Assembly (NCBI RefSeq): GCF_009834125.1
Contig: NZ_CP047146.1
Coordinates: 434,001 to 498,000, forward strand
DNA: 64,000 nucleotides
Direction of reading: 5' to 3'
Source of the DNA: Streptomyces sp. GS7
GTDB taxonomy: Bacteria; Actinomycetota; Actinomycetes; Streptomycetales; Streptomycetaceae
This document shows positions 29,850 through 39,360 of the stretch, piece after piece. Within the stretch, counting starts at the first letter, position 1, and each line of letters opens with the position of its first letter. The notes beneath the pieces were generated by a model. It was not told where the DNA came from, did no database searches, and saw nothing but the letters and a program-made list of their open reading frames with translations. The position numbers and the translations under genes were made by a program.

Positions 29850-31794
29850 TGATGGCCTCCTTAAAGACCTCCGCGAGCTGCTCGGCCTTGAACGGCATTC
29901 CGCTGACCTGGGTGTGCGAGCGCGCGTCGACCAGATACCTGGCGCGCAGCAGGGTGGCGAGCTGCCCGAGGTTCATCTCCGGCACGATCACCTTGTCGTA
30001 ACGCCCGAGGACCTCGCCGAGATTCCGCGGGAAGGGGTTGAGGTGGCGCAGATGCACCTGTGCGATGCGCTCCCCGGCGCCCCGCACGCGCCGTACCGCG
30101 GCGGTGATCGGGCCGTACGTCGAACCCCAGCCCACCACCAGCGTGCCGGCGCCCCGGCCGCTCTCGTCCACCGGGTCGTCGACCTCGGCGTCCGGGACGT
30201 CGATGCCGTCCACCTTGGCCTGGCGGGTGCGCACCATGAAGTCGTGGTTGGCCGGGGCGTACGAGATGTTGCCGGTGCCGTCCTGCTTCTCGATGCCGCC
30301 GATCCGGTGCTCCAGACCGGGCGTGCCGGGGACGGCCCACGGGCGCGCCAGCGTCTGCGGGTCGCGCTTGTAGGGCCAGAACACCTCGGTGCCGTCCGTC
30401 AGCTCGTGGTTGGGGCCGGCGGCGAACTGCACGCGCAGGTCGGGGAGTTCGTCCACCTCGGGGATGCGCCAGGGCTCCGAGCCGTTGGCCAGGTAGCCGT
30501 CGGAGAGCAGGAGGACCGGGGTGCGGTAGGTGAGCGCGATCCGGGCCGCCTCCAGCGCCGCGTCGAAGCAGTCGGCGGGCGTCTTCGGTGCCACGATCGG
30601 CACCGGAGCCTCGCCGTTGCGCCCGTACATCGCCTGGAGCAGGTCGGCCTGCTCGGTCTTGGTGGGCAGGCCCGTCGAGGGGCCGCCGCGCTGGATGTCC
30701 ACGATCAGCAGCGGGAGTTCGAGGCTGACCGCGAGGCCGATGGTCTCCGACTTCAGCGCCACACCGGGGCCCGAGGTCGTGGTCACGGCCAGCGAGCCGC
30801 CGAAGGCCGCGCCCAGCGCCGCGCCGATGCCGGCGATCTCGTCCTCCGCCTGGAACGTCCGCACACCGAAGTTCTTGTGCTTGGACAGCTCGTGCAGGAT
30901 GTCGGAGGCCGGGGTGATCGGGTACGAGCCCAGGTACAGCGGCAGGTCGGCCTGCCGGCTCGCCGCGACCAGCCCGTAGGACAGCGCGAGGTTCCCGGAG
31001 ATGTTGCGGTACGTGCCGGTCGGGAAGGCGGTGGTGGCCGGGGCGACCTCGTAGGACGTCGCGAAGTCCTCGGTGGTCTCGCCGAAGTTCCAGCCGGCAC
31101 GGAAGGCGGTGACGTTCGCCTCCGCGATGTCCGGCTTCTTGGCGAACTTGGCGCGCAGGAACTTCTCGGTGCCCTCGGTCGGGCGGTGGTACATCCAGGA
31201 GAGCAGCCCCAGCGCGAACATGTTCTTGCTGCGCTCGGCCTCCTTGCGGGAGAGCCCGAACTCCTTCAGCGCCTCGATGGTCAGCGTCGTCAGCGGCACC
31301 GGGTGGACGTTGTACGCCTCCAGCGAGCCGTCCTCCAGCGGGCTGGTGGCATAGCCCACCTTCGCCATCGGGCGCTTGGTGAACTCGTCGGTGTTGACGA
31401 TGATCTCCGCGCCGCGCGGCACGTCGCCGATGTTCGCCTTCAGGGCGGCCGGGTTCATCGCCACGAGCACGTTCGGCGCGTCACCGGGGGTGAGGATGTC
31501 GTGGTCGGCGAAGTGCAGCTGGAAGCTGGAGACGCCCGGGAGGGTGCCGGCGGGGGCCCGGATCTCGGCGGGGAAGTTCGGCAGCGTCGACAGGTCGTTG
31601 CCGAAGGACGCCGTCTCGGACGTGAACCGGTCACCGGTGAGCTGCATACCGTCACCGGAGTCGCCGGCGAACCGGATGATCACCCGGTCCAGGCGCCGGA
31701 CTTCCTTGCCCGGGTCCCCGCTGCCGGGGCTGCGCTGTTCCCCGACAAGCGCTCCGTCGGCCTGCTCGGCTGTGCTACTGACCTGGCTGGTCAC
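29842..31794 (-). CDS. korA: 2-oxoglutarate:ferredoxin oxidoreductase, alpha subunit (gamma-alpha fusion)
   Basis: 650 aa. The N-terminal gamma domain has VIIRFAGDSGDGMQLTGDRF, and residues ~210 onward are the alpha/pyrimidine-binding part (GSYPITPASDILHELSKHK, TTTSGPGVALKSETIGLA). This gamma-alpha fusion is standard for actinobacterial KOR. GTG start at 31794 preceded by GGGAGGT. First gene of the korAB transcript. The reduced ferredoxin it makes is a candidate electron source for the second nuo cluster, an inference from proximity only. Confidence 0.92.
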
Positions 31795-32088
31795 TGCTTC
31801 GGACCTCCCTCAAGGGGTGCGGCATCCCCGCCGGAGGCAGGGCTCGGGACGTATCGGACCGACCGGTTGTCCCATATCCATCGTACTTGGGTAAGGGTGT
31901 CCTTCCCTGGGTCGGTCACATCGTGGACACCGAGGTGAGACGCCGTTCTGACCTGTTTTGTCATCGAATCATTGCCCCCGTGGCCCTGTTCTCCGCACGC
32001 TCCGGTCTCGTCTATTGGTTCTACGTCCAAGGTCCCGGTTTTGGATGGGTGCCGCCCCGGCCTGCACATCTGACAGAGTGTCAGGTGT

Positions 32089-32748
32089 TCAGGAGTCGAG
32101 ATAGGTGAGTACCGCAAGCACCCGGCGGTGATCCCCGTCACTCGGAGCCAGGCCCAGCTTCAGGAAGATGTTGCTGACGTGCTTCTCGACGGCGCCGTCG
32201 CTCACCACCAGCTGCCGGGCGATCGCGGAGTTCGTCCGGCCCTCGGCCATCAGCCCGAGCACCTCCCGCTCCCGCGGCGTCAGGTGGGCCAGCACGTCCT
32301 GCTTGCGGCTGCGGCCCAGCAGCTGGGCCACCACCTCCGGGTCCAGCGCCGTACCGCCGCGCGCCACCCGCACCACCGCGTCCACGAACTCCCGCACCTC
32401 GGCGACCCGGTCCTTGAGCAGATAGCCGACGCCCCGGCTCGAACCGGCCAGCAACTCGGTCGCGTACTGCTCCTCCACGTACTGCGACAGCACCAGCACC
32501 CCCAGCTCGGGGTGGTCCCGGCGCAGCCGGACCGCGGCCCGTACGCCCTCGTCGGTGTGGGTCGGCGGCATCCGCACATCCGCCACCACCACGTCCGGCA
32601 GCGTGCCCCCGTCCGCCAGCTCCCCGATCACCTTGATCAACGCCTCGGCGTCGCCGACCCCGGCCACGACCTCGTGCCCGCGGTCGGTCAGCAACCGCGT
32701 CAGGCCCTCCCGCAGCAGCACCGAATCCTCGGCGATGACCACCTGCAC
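32089..32748 (-). CDS. NarL/LuxR-type response regulator
   Basis: 219 aa. N-terminal receiver domain with IAEDS (acidic pocket), VVVADVRMPP (phospho-Asp) and the Lys of YLLKDRV; C-terminal helix-turn-helix LTPREREVLGLMAEGRTNSAIARQL of the LuxR class. GTG at 32748 is chosen because GGAGG lies 5 bp upstream and it gives the usual start VQVVIAEDS; a longer frame to 32811 has no ribosome site. Two sensor kinases lie upstream on the same strand but a terminator separates them, so it likely has its own promoter. Confidence 0.9.
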   Translation of the reverse strand: MQVVIAEDSVLLREGLTRLLTDRGHEVVAGVGDAEALIKVIGELADGGTLPDVVVADVRMPPTHTDEGVRAAVRLRRDHPELGVLVLSQYVEEQYATELLAGSSRGVGYLLKDRVAEVREFVDAVVRVARGGTALDPEVVAQLLGRSRKQDVLAHLTPREREVLGLMAEGRTNSAIARQLVVSDGAVEKHVSNIFLKLGLAPSDGDHRRVLAVLTYLDS

Positions 32749-32825
32749 CTTGTCCTCCACGACTACACGTCCCCCAGCTCCGTACGGTCCCACCCTGCCA
32801 GCCCCCAGCATTCCAGCATCCGGAC

Positions 32826-32890
32826 GGGGGCGGGCGGGTGAGGCGGAACGTAGGGGGAGGGGGACGAAAGGGAGGGGGACGAGGGGGAGG
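32826..32890 (+). repeat. G-run array, potential G-quadruplex
   Basis: Eight or more runs of three to five G lie on the plus strand between the regulator and the first kinase gene, with a short GGGAGGGGGACGA-like unit repeated. The antisense RNA is C-rich, so any effect would be at the DNA level. Confidence 0.5.
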
Positions 32891-32896
32891 CGGACG

Positions 32897-32937
32897 GCGC
32901 GGCCGGAGCCGGACCCCCGTCCCGGCTCCGGCCGCGC
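32897..32937 (-). terminator. Hairpin terminator after the first sensor kinase gene
   Basis: GCGCGGCCGGAGCCGG (32897-32912) pairs exactly with 32922-32937 around a 9-nt loop. It begins 28 bp after the kinase stop and separates it from the response regulator gene. Confidence 0.75.
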
Positions 32938-32964
32938 GGCTTCAGGAGCGCGGCCCGGCTGCGG

Positions 32965-34287
32965 TCAGCCGCGCCACGGCAGCTCGGCGGTGACGGCGGT
33001 CGGGCCGCCCTCGGGGGACTCCACGACCAGCAGGCCGTCGACCGAGTCCAGCCGCTCGGCGAGACCGGCCAGCCCGCTGCCCGCCTCGGTGTGCGCACCG
33101 CCCCGGCCGTCGTCCGACACCAGCAGCATCAGCCGGTCCGCGGTGCGCCAGACGTCCACCGTCGCGCGGCCGGCCCGGGCGTGCTTGGAGACGTTCTGCA
33201 GCAGCTCGGAGACGGTGAAGTACGCGATGCCCTCGATCGCCGCGGCCGGGCGCCGGTCCAGGTCGACCTGGACCGCCACCGGAACCGTGCAGCGCGCGGC
33301 CAGCGCGGACAGCGCCGGGCCCAGACCGCGGTCGGTCAGGATCGCCGGGTGGATCCCGCGGGCCAGGTCCCGCAGCTCCTGGAGGGCGGTCTTCACCTCG
33401 CCGTGCGCCTCGCCCACCATGCGCGCCGCGGCCTGCGGGTCCTCGGCCAGCTTCTCCTTCGCCAGGCCCAGATCCATCGCCAGCGCGACCAGCCGGGCCT
33501 GCGCGCCGTCGTGCAGGTCCCGCTCGATACGCCGCAGATCGGCGGCGGCGGTGTCCACCACCACCCCGCGGTCCGACTCCAGCTCCGAGACCCGGGTGGC
33601 CAGCGGCGACGGCCCCAGCAGGCCGCGGACCAGGACCCGGTCCACCTGCGTCAGCCCGTGGATCACCCACGGCCCGGCCAGGACCAGCAGCAGCCCGACG
33701 CCGCTGGTGAGCCCGATCGCCAGGGGGGAGTCGAGGTAGAGGCCGTGGCCGTAGCCGTCGCCCCAGAGCTGGAGGCCGGGCTGGGCGGTGTACTGGGGGA
33801 ACGTCCACGCCCACAGCGGATAGACCAGCAGCGCCCAGCCCACCGCCCAGAACGTCGTCGCGAAGACGAACGCGAAGAGCGCCCACGGGAAGTGCAGCAG
33901 CGAGTAGAGCAGATGCCGCCAGGACACACCGCTCTTGAGCACCGCCCCGACCCACCCCATCAGGCCCGGCTTCGGCGGGCGGACCGGCGCCGGATCGGCC
34001 ACGTCCACGTCCAGCAGGGCCCGGGCCCGGAGGCGTTCCAAAGTGCCCAGCCCCCGGGCACCGACGAGGCCGCCGGCCAGTACCGGGATGCCCACGAACG
34101 TGATCAGCAGACCGGCCGACAGCGAGACCACCGCGATCGCGTAGCAGAACATCAGGCTCGCCATCGGGACGCTGAGGAAGAGGTGCAGGAACTCCCGCCA
34201 GGTGCGCCCGGAGAAGGGGGCGCGCAGCCCCACGGGCACCCGGGGACCGCGGGCGTGCTGGGGGTAAGCGGAGTGCGCGGTATCCAT
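32965..34287 (-). CDS. NarL-partner sensor histidine kinase (HisKA_3)
   Basis: 440 aa. An N-terminal putative-sensor domain with four to five TM helices (for example LMFCYAIAVVSLSAGLLITF) leads into the phospho-acceptor box ADLRRIERDLHDGAQARLVA (His of DLHDGAQ). A HATPase_c domain follows, with N-box ELLQNVSKHA and G-box SDDGRGG and GSGLAGLAERL. It is a close paralogue of the next kinase, consistent with a tandem duplication. Both probably phosphorylate the adjacent regulator. The signal is unknown. ATG at 34287 has only a weak GA-rich ribosome site. Confidence 0.92.
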   Translation of the reverse strand: MDTAHSAYPQHARGPRVPVGLRAPFSGRTWREFLHLFLSVPMASLMFCYAIAVVSLSAGLLITFVGIPVLAGGLVGARGLGTLERLRARALLDVDVADPAPVRPPKPGLMGWVGAVLKSGVSWRHLLYSLLHFPWALFAFVFATTFWAVGWALLVYPLWAWTFPQYTAQPGLQLWGDGYGHGLYLDSPLAIGLTSGVGLLLVLAGPWVIHGLTQVDRVLVRGLLGPSPLATRVSELESDRGVVVDTAAADLRRIERDLHDGAQARLVALAMDLGLAKEKLAEDPQAAARMVGEAHGEVKTALQELRDLARGIHPAILTDRGLGPALSALAARCTVPVAVQVDLDRRPAAAIEGIAYFTVSELLQNVSKHARAGRATVDVWRTADRLMLLVSDDGRGGAHTEAGSGLAGLAERLDSVDGLLVVESPEGGPTAVTAELPWRG

Positions 34288-34454
34288 GCTCTCGTCGTCC
34301 GTTTCTGCCGTGGCGGCCCGTGCCGTACCCGGCTCCGATTCCGGCCGGCTCCGATACCCGCCGGCCCATTACCAGGTTCCGCCACCGCCGGCGCCCGGAC
34401 CATGAGGCTGCTCGCAGTCTTCCCCGGGGGTTTTCCCCACCCCCGCGCGGCCGG

Positions 34455-35690
34455 TCAGCGGCGCCCGTGCCCGCCCTTCCCCCGGTCGCCCTGCGCACGC
34501 CCCCCGGGCCGCGGCCGCCACGGGACCTCCGCCGTCACCCGCGTCGGCCCGCCCGCCGGCGAATCCAGGACGAACAGCCCGTCCACCGACCCCAGCCGCT
34601 CGGCGAGGCCGGCCATCCCGCTGCCGCCGTCCAGCCGCGCGCCGCCCTTCCCGTCGTCCCGCACCTGGAGCAGCAGCCGGTCCCGGGACCGCCACACCTC
34701 CACGGACGCCTGCCGCGCGGCGCTGTGCTTGGAGACGTTCTGGAGCAGCTCGGAGACGGTGAAGTAGACGATGCCCTCGATGGCGGGGGCGGGCCGCTCG
34801 GCCAGATCCACGGACGTGGTCACCGGCACCGTGCAGCGCCCGGCCAGTGACGCCAGCGCGGGCCCCAGACCGCGGTCGGTCAGGATCGCCGGATGGATGC
34901 CCCGGGCCAGGTCCCGCAGCTCCTGGAGCGCCAGCTTCACCTCGCCGTGCGCCTCGTCCACCATTGCCGCCACGCTCTCGTCGGCCCGGCCCTCCAGCAG
35001 CTTCTCCTTGGCCAGCCCCAGTCCCATGGCGAGCGCCACCAGCCGGGCCTGCGCGCCGTCGTGCAGGTCCCGCTCGATACGCCGCAGATCGGCCGCCGCG
35101 GTGTCGGTGACCACCACCCGGTCCGACTCCAGCTCGGCGATCCGCCGCTCCAGTTCGTCGGACGGCGACAGCAGCCCGCGCACCATCGCCCGGTCCGCGT
35201 TGGACAGCCAGCGCGCCACCCAGGGCAGCACCGGCCAGCCCACGACGAGCGAGACGAGGACGACCGAGAACGTGAGGATGCCCCACGGCAGCCGGACGAA
35301 CGCGAACAGCGCGTGCCGCCAGGCGACCGGGTCCTTCAGACACGTCCACAGCCACCCGAAGAACCCGCGCTCCCGAGGCCGCAGCCGGCTCGGCTCGTCC
35401 ACCGCCACCCCCAGCCATGAGCGCGCCCGGGCCCGCTCCAGCCTCCCGTACTGCCGACAGGCCGTCAGCCCCGTCGCCAGCAGCGGCAGTCCGACCACCG
35501 TGACGGACAGCGCCAGCCCCGCCACCAGCCACACCGCCAGCACCACGAACGCCACCACGTCCAGCGGGAAGTTGACCAGCAGATACCCGATCTCCCGCCA
35601 GGTCCAGCCGCTGAGCGGCGCCCTGGGCGGCGGCAGTGAGACACCGTCACGGGCGTCGGCGGGGTCGGTGAGCTGGGAACTTTCCGTCAT
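34455..35690 (-). CDS. Second paralogous sensor histidine kinase (HisKA_3)
   Basis: 411 aa with the same layout as its neighbour: short polar N-terminus, sensor domain with four TM helices (WREIGYLLVNFPLDVVAFVV), H-box RRIERDLHDGAQARLVALAM, N-box ELLQNVSKHS and G-box RDDGKGG. It lacks the insert that the first kinase has between its third and fourth helices. The ATG at 35690 lies almost directly after GGGAGG, an unusually short spacing, so the start could be a few codons further in. A basic C-terminal tail ends GGHGRR. Confidence 0.9.
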   Translation of the reverse strand: MTESSQLTDPADARDGVSLPPPRAPLSGWTWREIGYLLVNFPLDVVAFVVLAVWLVAGLALSVTVVGLPLLATGLTACRQYGRLERARARSWLGVAVDEPSRLRPRERGFFGWLWTCLKDPVAWRHALFAFVRLPWGILTFSVVLVSLVVGWPVLPWVARWLSNADRAMVRGLLSPSDELERRIAELESDRVVVTDTAAADLRRIERDLHDGAQARLVALAMGLGLAKEKLLEGRADESVAAMVDEAHGEVKLALQELRDLARGIHPAILTDRGLGPALASLAGRCTVPVTTSVDLAERPAPAIEGIVYFTVSELLQNVSKHSAARQASVEVWRSRDRLLLQVRDDGKGGARLDGGSGMAGLAERLGSVDGLFVLDSPAGGPTRVTAEVPWRPRPGGRAQGDRGKGGHGRR

Positions 35691-35873
35691 ACCTCCCAGC
35701 TTGCCGGTCCCGCGACCGGCGTGCCATGGGGTTCGTGGGGTGGCGGGGGTGGGGTTTGCCCCACCACCCGCCGTATCGGCGCGGGTTGGTGCCGCTCCGT
35801 TACGCGACCGGTGTGGACAGGGCTCCGCGGCGGGACCGTATGGTGTTGCGGTGCAGAACGGGGCCGCGTGGAC

Positions 35874-37007
35874 ATGACGAGTGTGAATACGGGCGTGGGC
35901 GCGGGGGCCGGGCAGCGCGGCAGCGGCCGGACGGTACCCGCGACGGCCCCGGCCGGCAGGGACCTCACCGGTGACGCGGCCGACCCCCTGGACGTCCACG
36001 GCTGGGGGTGGGGCGAGCCGAGCCGGACCTGGACCGCGGTGACGGCGAGCGTGCTGCTCGCCGCGGTCGCCGGGGTGTGCGCGGGCGCCTGGTACGGGGA
36101 CGGCGCCGCCGCCCGCTGGCTCGGCGGCGTCGCCGTCGTGGCCGCCGGCGCCGGCGCCGCCCTCGCCGCCCCGGCCCGCACCGGGCGGCCCGCCCCCGGC
36201 ACCGCCCTGCTGCTGTCCGGCGGCACCCTCGGCGCCGTCGCCGCCTGGCAGGCCGCCCCGGCGGGCGCCGCCCGGCTCGCCGCCGTCGGACTCACCGCCG
36301 CCGCCGTCCTCGCACTCCTCGGACTCCGCACCGGCCTCGGGCGTGGCGGCCTCACGGGAGCGGCGGCGCTCGCGCTCGCCGTGGGCGCCTGGGAGGCGGG
36401 CCTGGCCCTGACCGGCCCCACCCCTACGGGAGCCGCCCTCGGCTTCCTCTCCGTACTCGCCCTCGGGGCGCTGCCCCGGCTGGCCCTGACCGCGGCCGGT
36501 CTGACCCGGCTGGACGACCGGCACTCCGGTGGCACCCCGGTCAGCCGGCACCAGGTGGCCGCCGCGCTGGGTGCCACCCACCGGGGGCTGGCCCCGGCCA
36601 CGGTGGCCATGGCGGCCTCGGCCGGCGCGGCCGGCGTCCTCGTGGCGGGCGACGGCGGCATCTGGTCGGTGCTCACCGCCGTCCTGCTGTCCGTGGTCCT
36701 GTTCTCCCGGGCCCGCGCCTACCCCCTCGCCATCGAGGTGGTCGCGCTGCTCGCGGCCGGCGCGGCCGTCTGCGTACGGCTCGTCCTCCTCTGCGCCACG
36801 GCCGGCGGGGCCCCGGGCCTCGCCCTGGCCGCGCTGTGCGTCCTGGCCGCGGTGCCGGCGGCGGTGCTCGCCGTACGGGTGCCGGAACCGCTCCGGGCCC
36901 GGCTGTGGCGCTGGTTGGACCTCGTCGAGTCGGTGAGCATGGTGGCGCTGATCCCGGTGGGCCTGGGCGCCTGCGGGCTCTACGGGCTCCTGTGGGGCGG
37001 GTCCTGA
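35874..37007 (+). CDS. EccD-like 11-TM integral membrane protein (type VII secretion-related)
   Basis: 377 aa. After about 50 polar residues, 11 hydrophobic segments can be counted (WTAVTASVLLAAVAGV to GLGACGLYGLLWG), the number typical of EccD, the channel component of type VII secretion. The ALPRLALTAAGLTRLDD stretch and FSRARAYPLAIEVVALLAAG resemble EccD segments. The N-terminal ubiquitin-like domain of EccD appears to be missing. The next gene is an EspI-like ATPase, the same neighbour as in the ESX-1 locus. ATG at 35874 is the likely start; ribosome site weak. No EccC or WXG100 gene is in the window. Confidence 0.7.
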   Translation: MTSVNTGVGAGAGQRGSGRTVPATAPAGRDLTGDAADPLDVHGWGWGEPSRTWTAVTASVLLAAVAGVCAGAWYGDGAAARWLGGVAVVAAGAGAALAAPARTGRPAPGTALLLSGGTLGAVAAWQAAPAGAARLAAVGLTAAAVLALLGLRTGLGRGGLTGAAALALAVGAWEAGLALTGPTPTGAALGFLSVLALGALPRLALTAAGLTRLDDRHSGGTPVSRHQVAAALGATHRGLAPATVAMAASAGAAGVLVAGDGGIWSVLTAVLLSVVLFSRARAYPLAIEVVALLAAGAAVCVRLVLLCATAGGAPGLALAALCVLAAVPAAVLAVRVPEPLRARLWRWLDLVESVSMVALIPVGLGACGLYGLLWGGS

Positions 37008-37157
37008 CCGGGCAGGCGGGAACGGCGGGAGGGGTGAGGGGTGAGGGGGGTGGTGCCGGCGGAGACGAGGGCTGCCCCGGCGGGGATCCGCGGGGGAAAT
37101 CCTGTGAAGACCCGGCGCCACCGGAACTTCCGCAGGGCGCGGAGCAGTTCGGAATGC

Positions 37158-37193
37158 AGGAACGGCAGGAACGGCAGGAACGGCAGGAACGGC
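37158..37193. repeat. 9-bp tandem repeat, four copies
   Basis: AGGAACGGC is repeated exactly four times in the gap (37008-37273) between the EccD-like and EspI-like genes. Confidence 0.8.
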
Positions 37194-37273
37194 GCGGTCG
37201 GCAGGAAGGCCGGGCGGGCGGAGAGACGGGTGAGCCGCGCGACCGCGAGGCGCGGGGAGGGGGTGCGGGTCCG

Positions 37274-39091
37274 GTGAGTACGAAGGGTGTGGAGATGGCG
37301 AGCGGTGCGGCGGCGGACGCCGGGAACGCGCCGGGCGCGCTGCCGGCGGTGGTACCGATGCCGGCAGCGGTCCCTGCGGTGCCGGAGCCGGCACCTGCGG
37401 TGTCGGCCCCCGCGCCGGCGACTCCCGTTGCGCCGGCGGCTGTTGAGGCGTCGCCGTTCGACCCCAAGCCCGTGGCGGCGCCCTCGGCGCCGATGCCCCC
37501 CGAGGCGATGCCGGCCGCACGGCCGATACCTGCGGCGGCTCCCGGAGGAGCGCCGCCGGCCCCCGGCACGCCGTGGACCGGCCCCGCGGCACCGGCGCCG
37601 CCTGCCGGGCGCGTCGCGCCTGCCGCTCCCGCCGCGCCTGCCGCGCCGGGCCCGGCTGCCCCGCACCCGACGGCTGCCACCGCCCCGATGCCGGTGCCCG
37701 CCGTGGCCCCCGGCGCCGCTCCCTCACCCCCCTTGGCTCCCTCGGCTCCCTCGGCCCCCGATCCCGGTCGCTACGGTCGTGCCGGGCTGCCCGCCCGGAC
37801 CCCGGTGTCCGTGCCGCTGCTGCCGCCCGAATTGGCCGACGGGCAGCCCCGGCCCCGGCGCGGCGACCCGCTGACCCGGCGCGCGGGCCGGGCCCTGCGC
37901 CGGGTGTTCGCGTCGTCCCCGGCCGCCGAGACCGCCGCCGTCACCCAGGCCGCGTACGCCATCCAGCAACCGGTGTCCACGGGCCGGCAGATCGCCGTCT
38001 CCAGCATCCGCGGCGGCGCCGGCAAGTCCACCGTGGCCGCCCTCCTGGCGCTGACCTTCGCGCACTACCGCTCCGATCCGGTGCTCGCCGTCGAGGCCGA
38101 CCCGGCGCTGGGCACGCTCCCGCACCGGCTCGGCGCCCGTGAAGTGCGCTGGTCCGGCAGCGATCTGGCGCAGATCGTCGATCCGTCGATGCTCATCACG
38201 GACCTGACCGGCTATCTCCTCCCCTTCGCCGGGGGCGGCTGGCTGCTGCCCGGCAGTCAGGGCTCCATCGGGGCGCGGCTGGACATCGACGCGTACCGCG
38301 TGGTGATGACCTCCCTGCGCCGCCACTTCGCGGCCACGGTCGTGGACTGCGAGACGCTGCCCGCCGAGGTGGCGCGCACCGCGCTGGTGACGACCCAGGC
38401 CCGGGTCCTGGTCACCCCGGCGACCCCGGAGGGCGTCGCGGCCACCCGCTCCGTGCTGGACTGGGTCGGCGGTCTGCACCCGGGCCTCCTGCCGACCACG
38501 GTCGTGGTGCTCACCCACTCCTCGCCCGACAGCGGCGTCGACGTCCGCAAGGCCGCCGGCCATCTGGGCGCCGGGGGAGCGGCGGTGCTGCCGCTGCCGT
38601 ACGACCGCCATCTGGCGGCCGGCGGCGCCATCCGCCCGGAGCTGCTGGGGGAGCGGACGCGGGAGGCCGCGGCGCGGATCGCGGCCGAGGCCATGGACCG
38701 CGCGGTCTCCCGCGACCCGCACCGCCGCCGGCAGCAGCCCACGCCCCACCAGGAATCCCCGCAGCCGCGGCTGCAGCCGCAGCCGACACCGCAGCAGCAT
38801 CCGACGATGCAGCAGCCGACACCTCAGCCGCGGGCGACGACGCGGCAGCAGACATCGCACCAGCCGCAGCACCAGGCGCCGCAGAGCCACCCCCGGACGC
38901 ATGCGGCGCACCGGCCCCAGCCGGTTGCCCAGCCGGCAGCGCAGCCGTACCCGCCGCAGCCGTACCCGCCGCAGCCGTACCCGCCGCAGGCCCCGGCGTC
39001 CGCCGCGCCGCCGGCCCACCCCCGGCCCCCGTCGGCGCCCCCGCCCCCGCAGGCCGATCCCCGCACCCCCTATGGCGGCTCTCGGAGCTGA
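37274..39091 (+). CDS. EspI-like protein: Pro/Ala-rich N-terminus plus MinD/ParA-type ATPase
   Basis: 605 aa. Residues 1 to ~165 are Ala/Pro-rich and probably disordered. Residues ~235-475 form a P-loop ATPase of the MinD/ParA/SIMIBI class, with deviant Walker A SSIRGGAGKST near residues 245-252 (Arg where KGG usually has Lys), AVEADPALGTLPHRLG and VVDCETLP. The tail is Gln/Pro-rich with three PPQPY units. This mirrors EspI (Pro-rich region, then MinD-like ATPase), encoded next to eccD1 in mycobacterial ESX-1. GTG at 37274 follows GGGGAGGGGG at long spacing; ATG 37295 is an alternative. Confidence 0.75.
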   Translation: MSTKGVEMASGAAADAGNAPGALPAVVPMPAAVPAVPEPAPAVSAPAPATPVAPAAVEASPFDPKPVAAPSAPMPPEAMPAARPIPAAAPGGAPPAPGTPWTGPAAPAPPAGRVAPAAPAAPAAPGPAAPHPTAATAPMPVPAVAPGAAPSPPLAPSAPSAPDPGRYGRAGLPARTPVSVPLLPPELADGQPRPRRGDPLTRRAGRALRRVFASSPAAETAAVTQAAYAIQQPVSTGRQIAVSSIRGGAGKSTVAALLALTFAHYRSDPVLAVEADPALGTLPHRLGAREVRWSGSDLAQIVDPSMLITDLTGYLLPFAGGGWLLPGSQGSIGARLDIDAYRVVMTSLRRHFAATVVDCETLPAEVARTALVTTQARVLVTPATPEGVAATRSVLDWVGGLHPGLLPTTVVVLTHSSPDSGVDVRKAAGHLGAGGAAVLPLPYDRHLAAGGAIRPELLGERTREAAARIAAEAMDRAVSRDPHRRRQQPTPHQESPQPRLQPQPTPQQHPTMQQPTPQPRATTRQQTSHQPQHQAPQSHPRTHAAHRPQPVAQPAAQPYPPQPYPPQPYPPQAPASAAPPAHPRPPSAPPPPQADPRTPYGGSRS

Positions 39092-39360
39092 CCCGGACCG
39101 GCCGTGACGGAGTCCGGCCGCCACCGCCCTGCCCGGCCCCATCCCGCCATGCAGACCCCCGCCGTCCGCTCTGTGAGACACCTTCTGAGACAAGCGGAGC
39201 GGCCGTCTACGCTGCCGGCCACCCAGGAAGGGCGAAGTGGGGACAACCAGGCCATCCGCCGCGACGCGGCTGCTCAGCGCGGCCGGGGCAGGGCCTAGAC
39301 TCCGTCCGTACAGATCGTCGAAGTCGTTGAACAAGCGCAGTCAGGGAGCGAGGGGCGGAC

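Noticed and set aside
37041..37277. A 78-codon frame ending at the EspI-like start
   Set aside because: Its sequence is mainly produced by the 9-bp tandem repeat (NGRNGRNG); no ribosome site. A GTGA overlap with the next gene is the only argument in favour.
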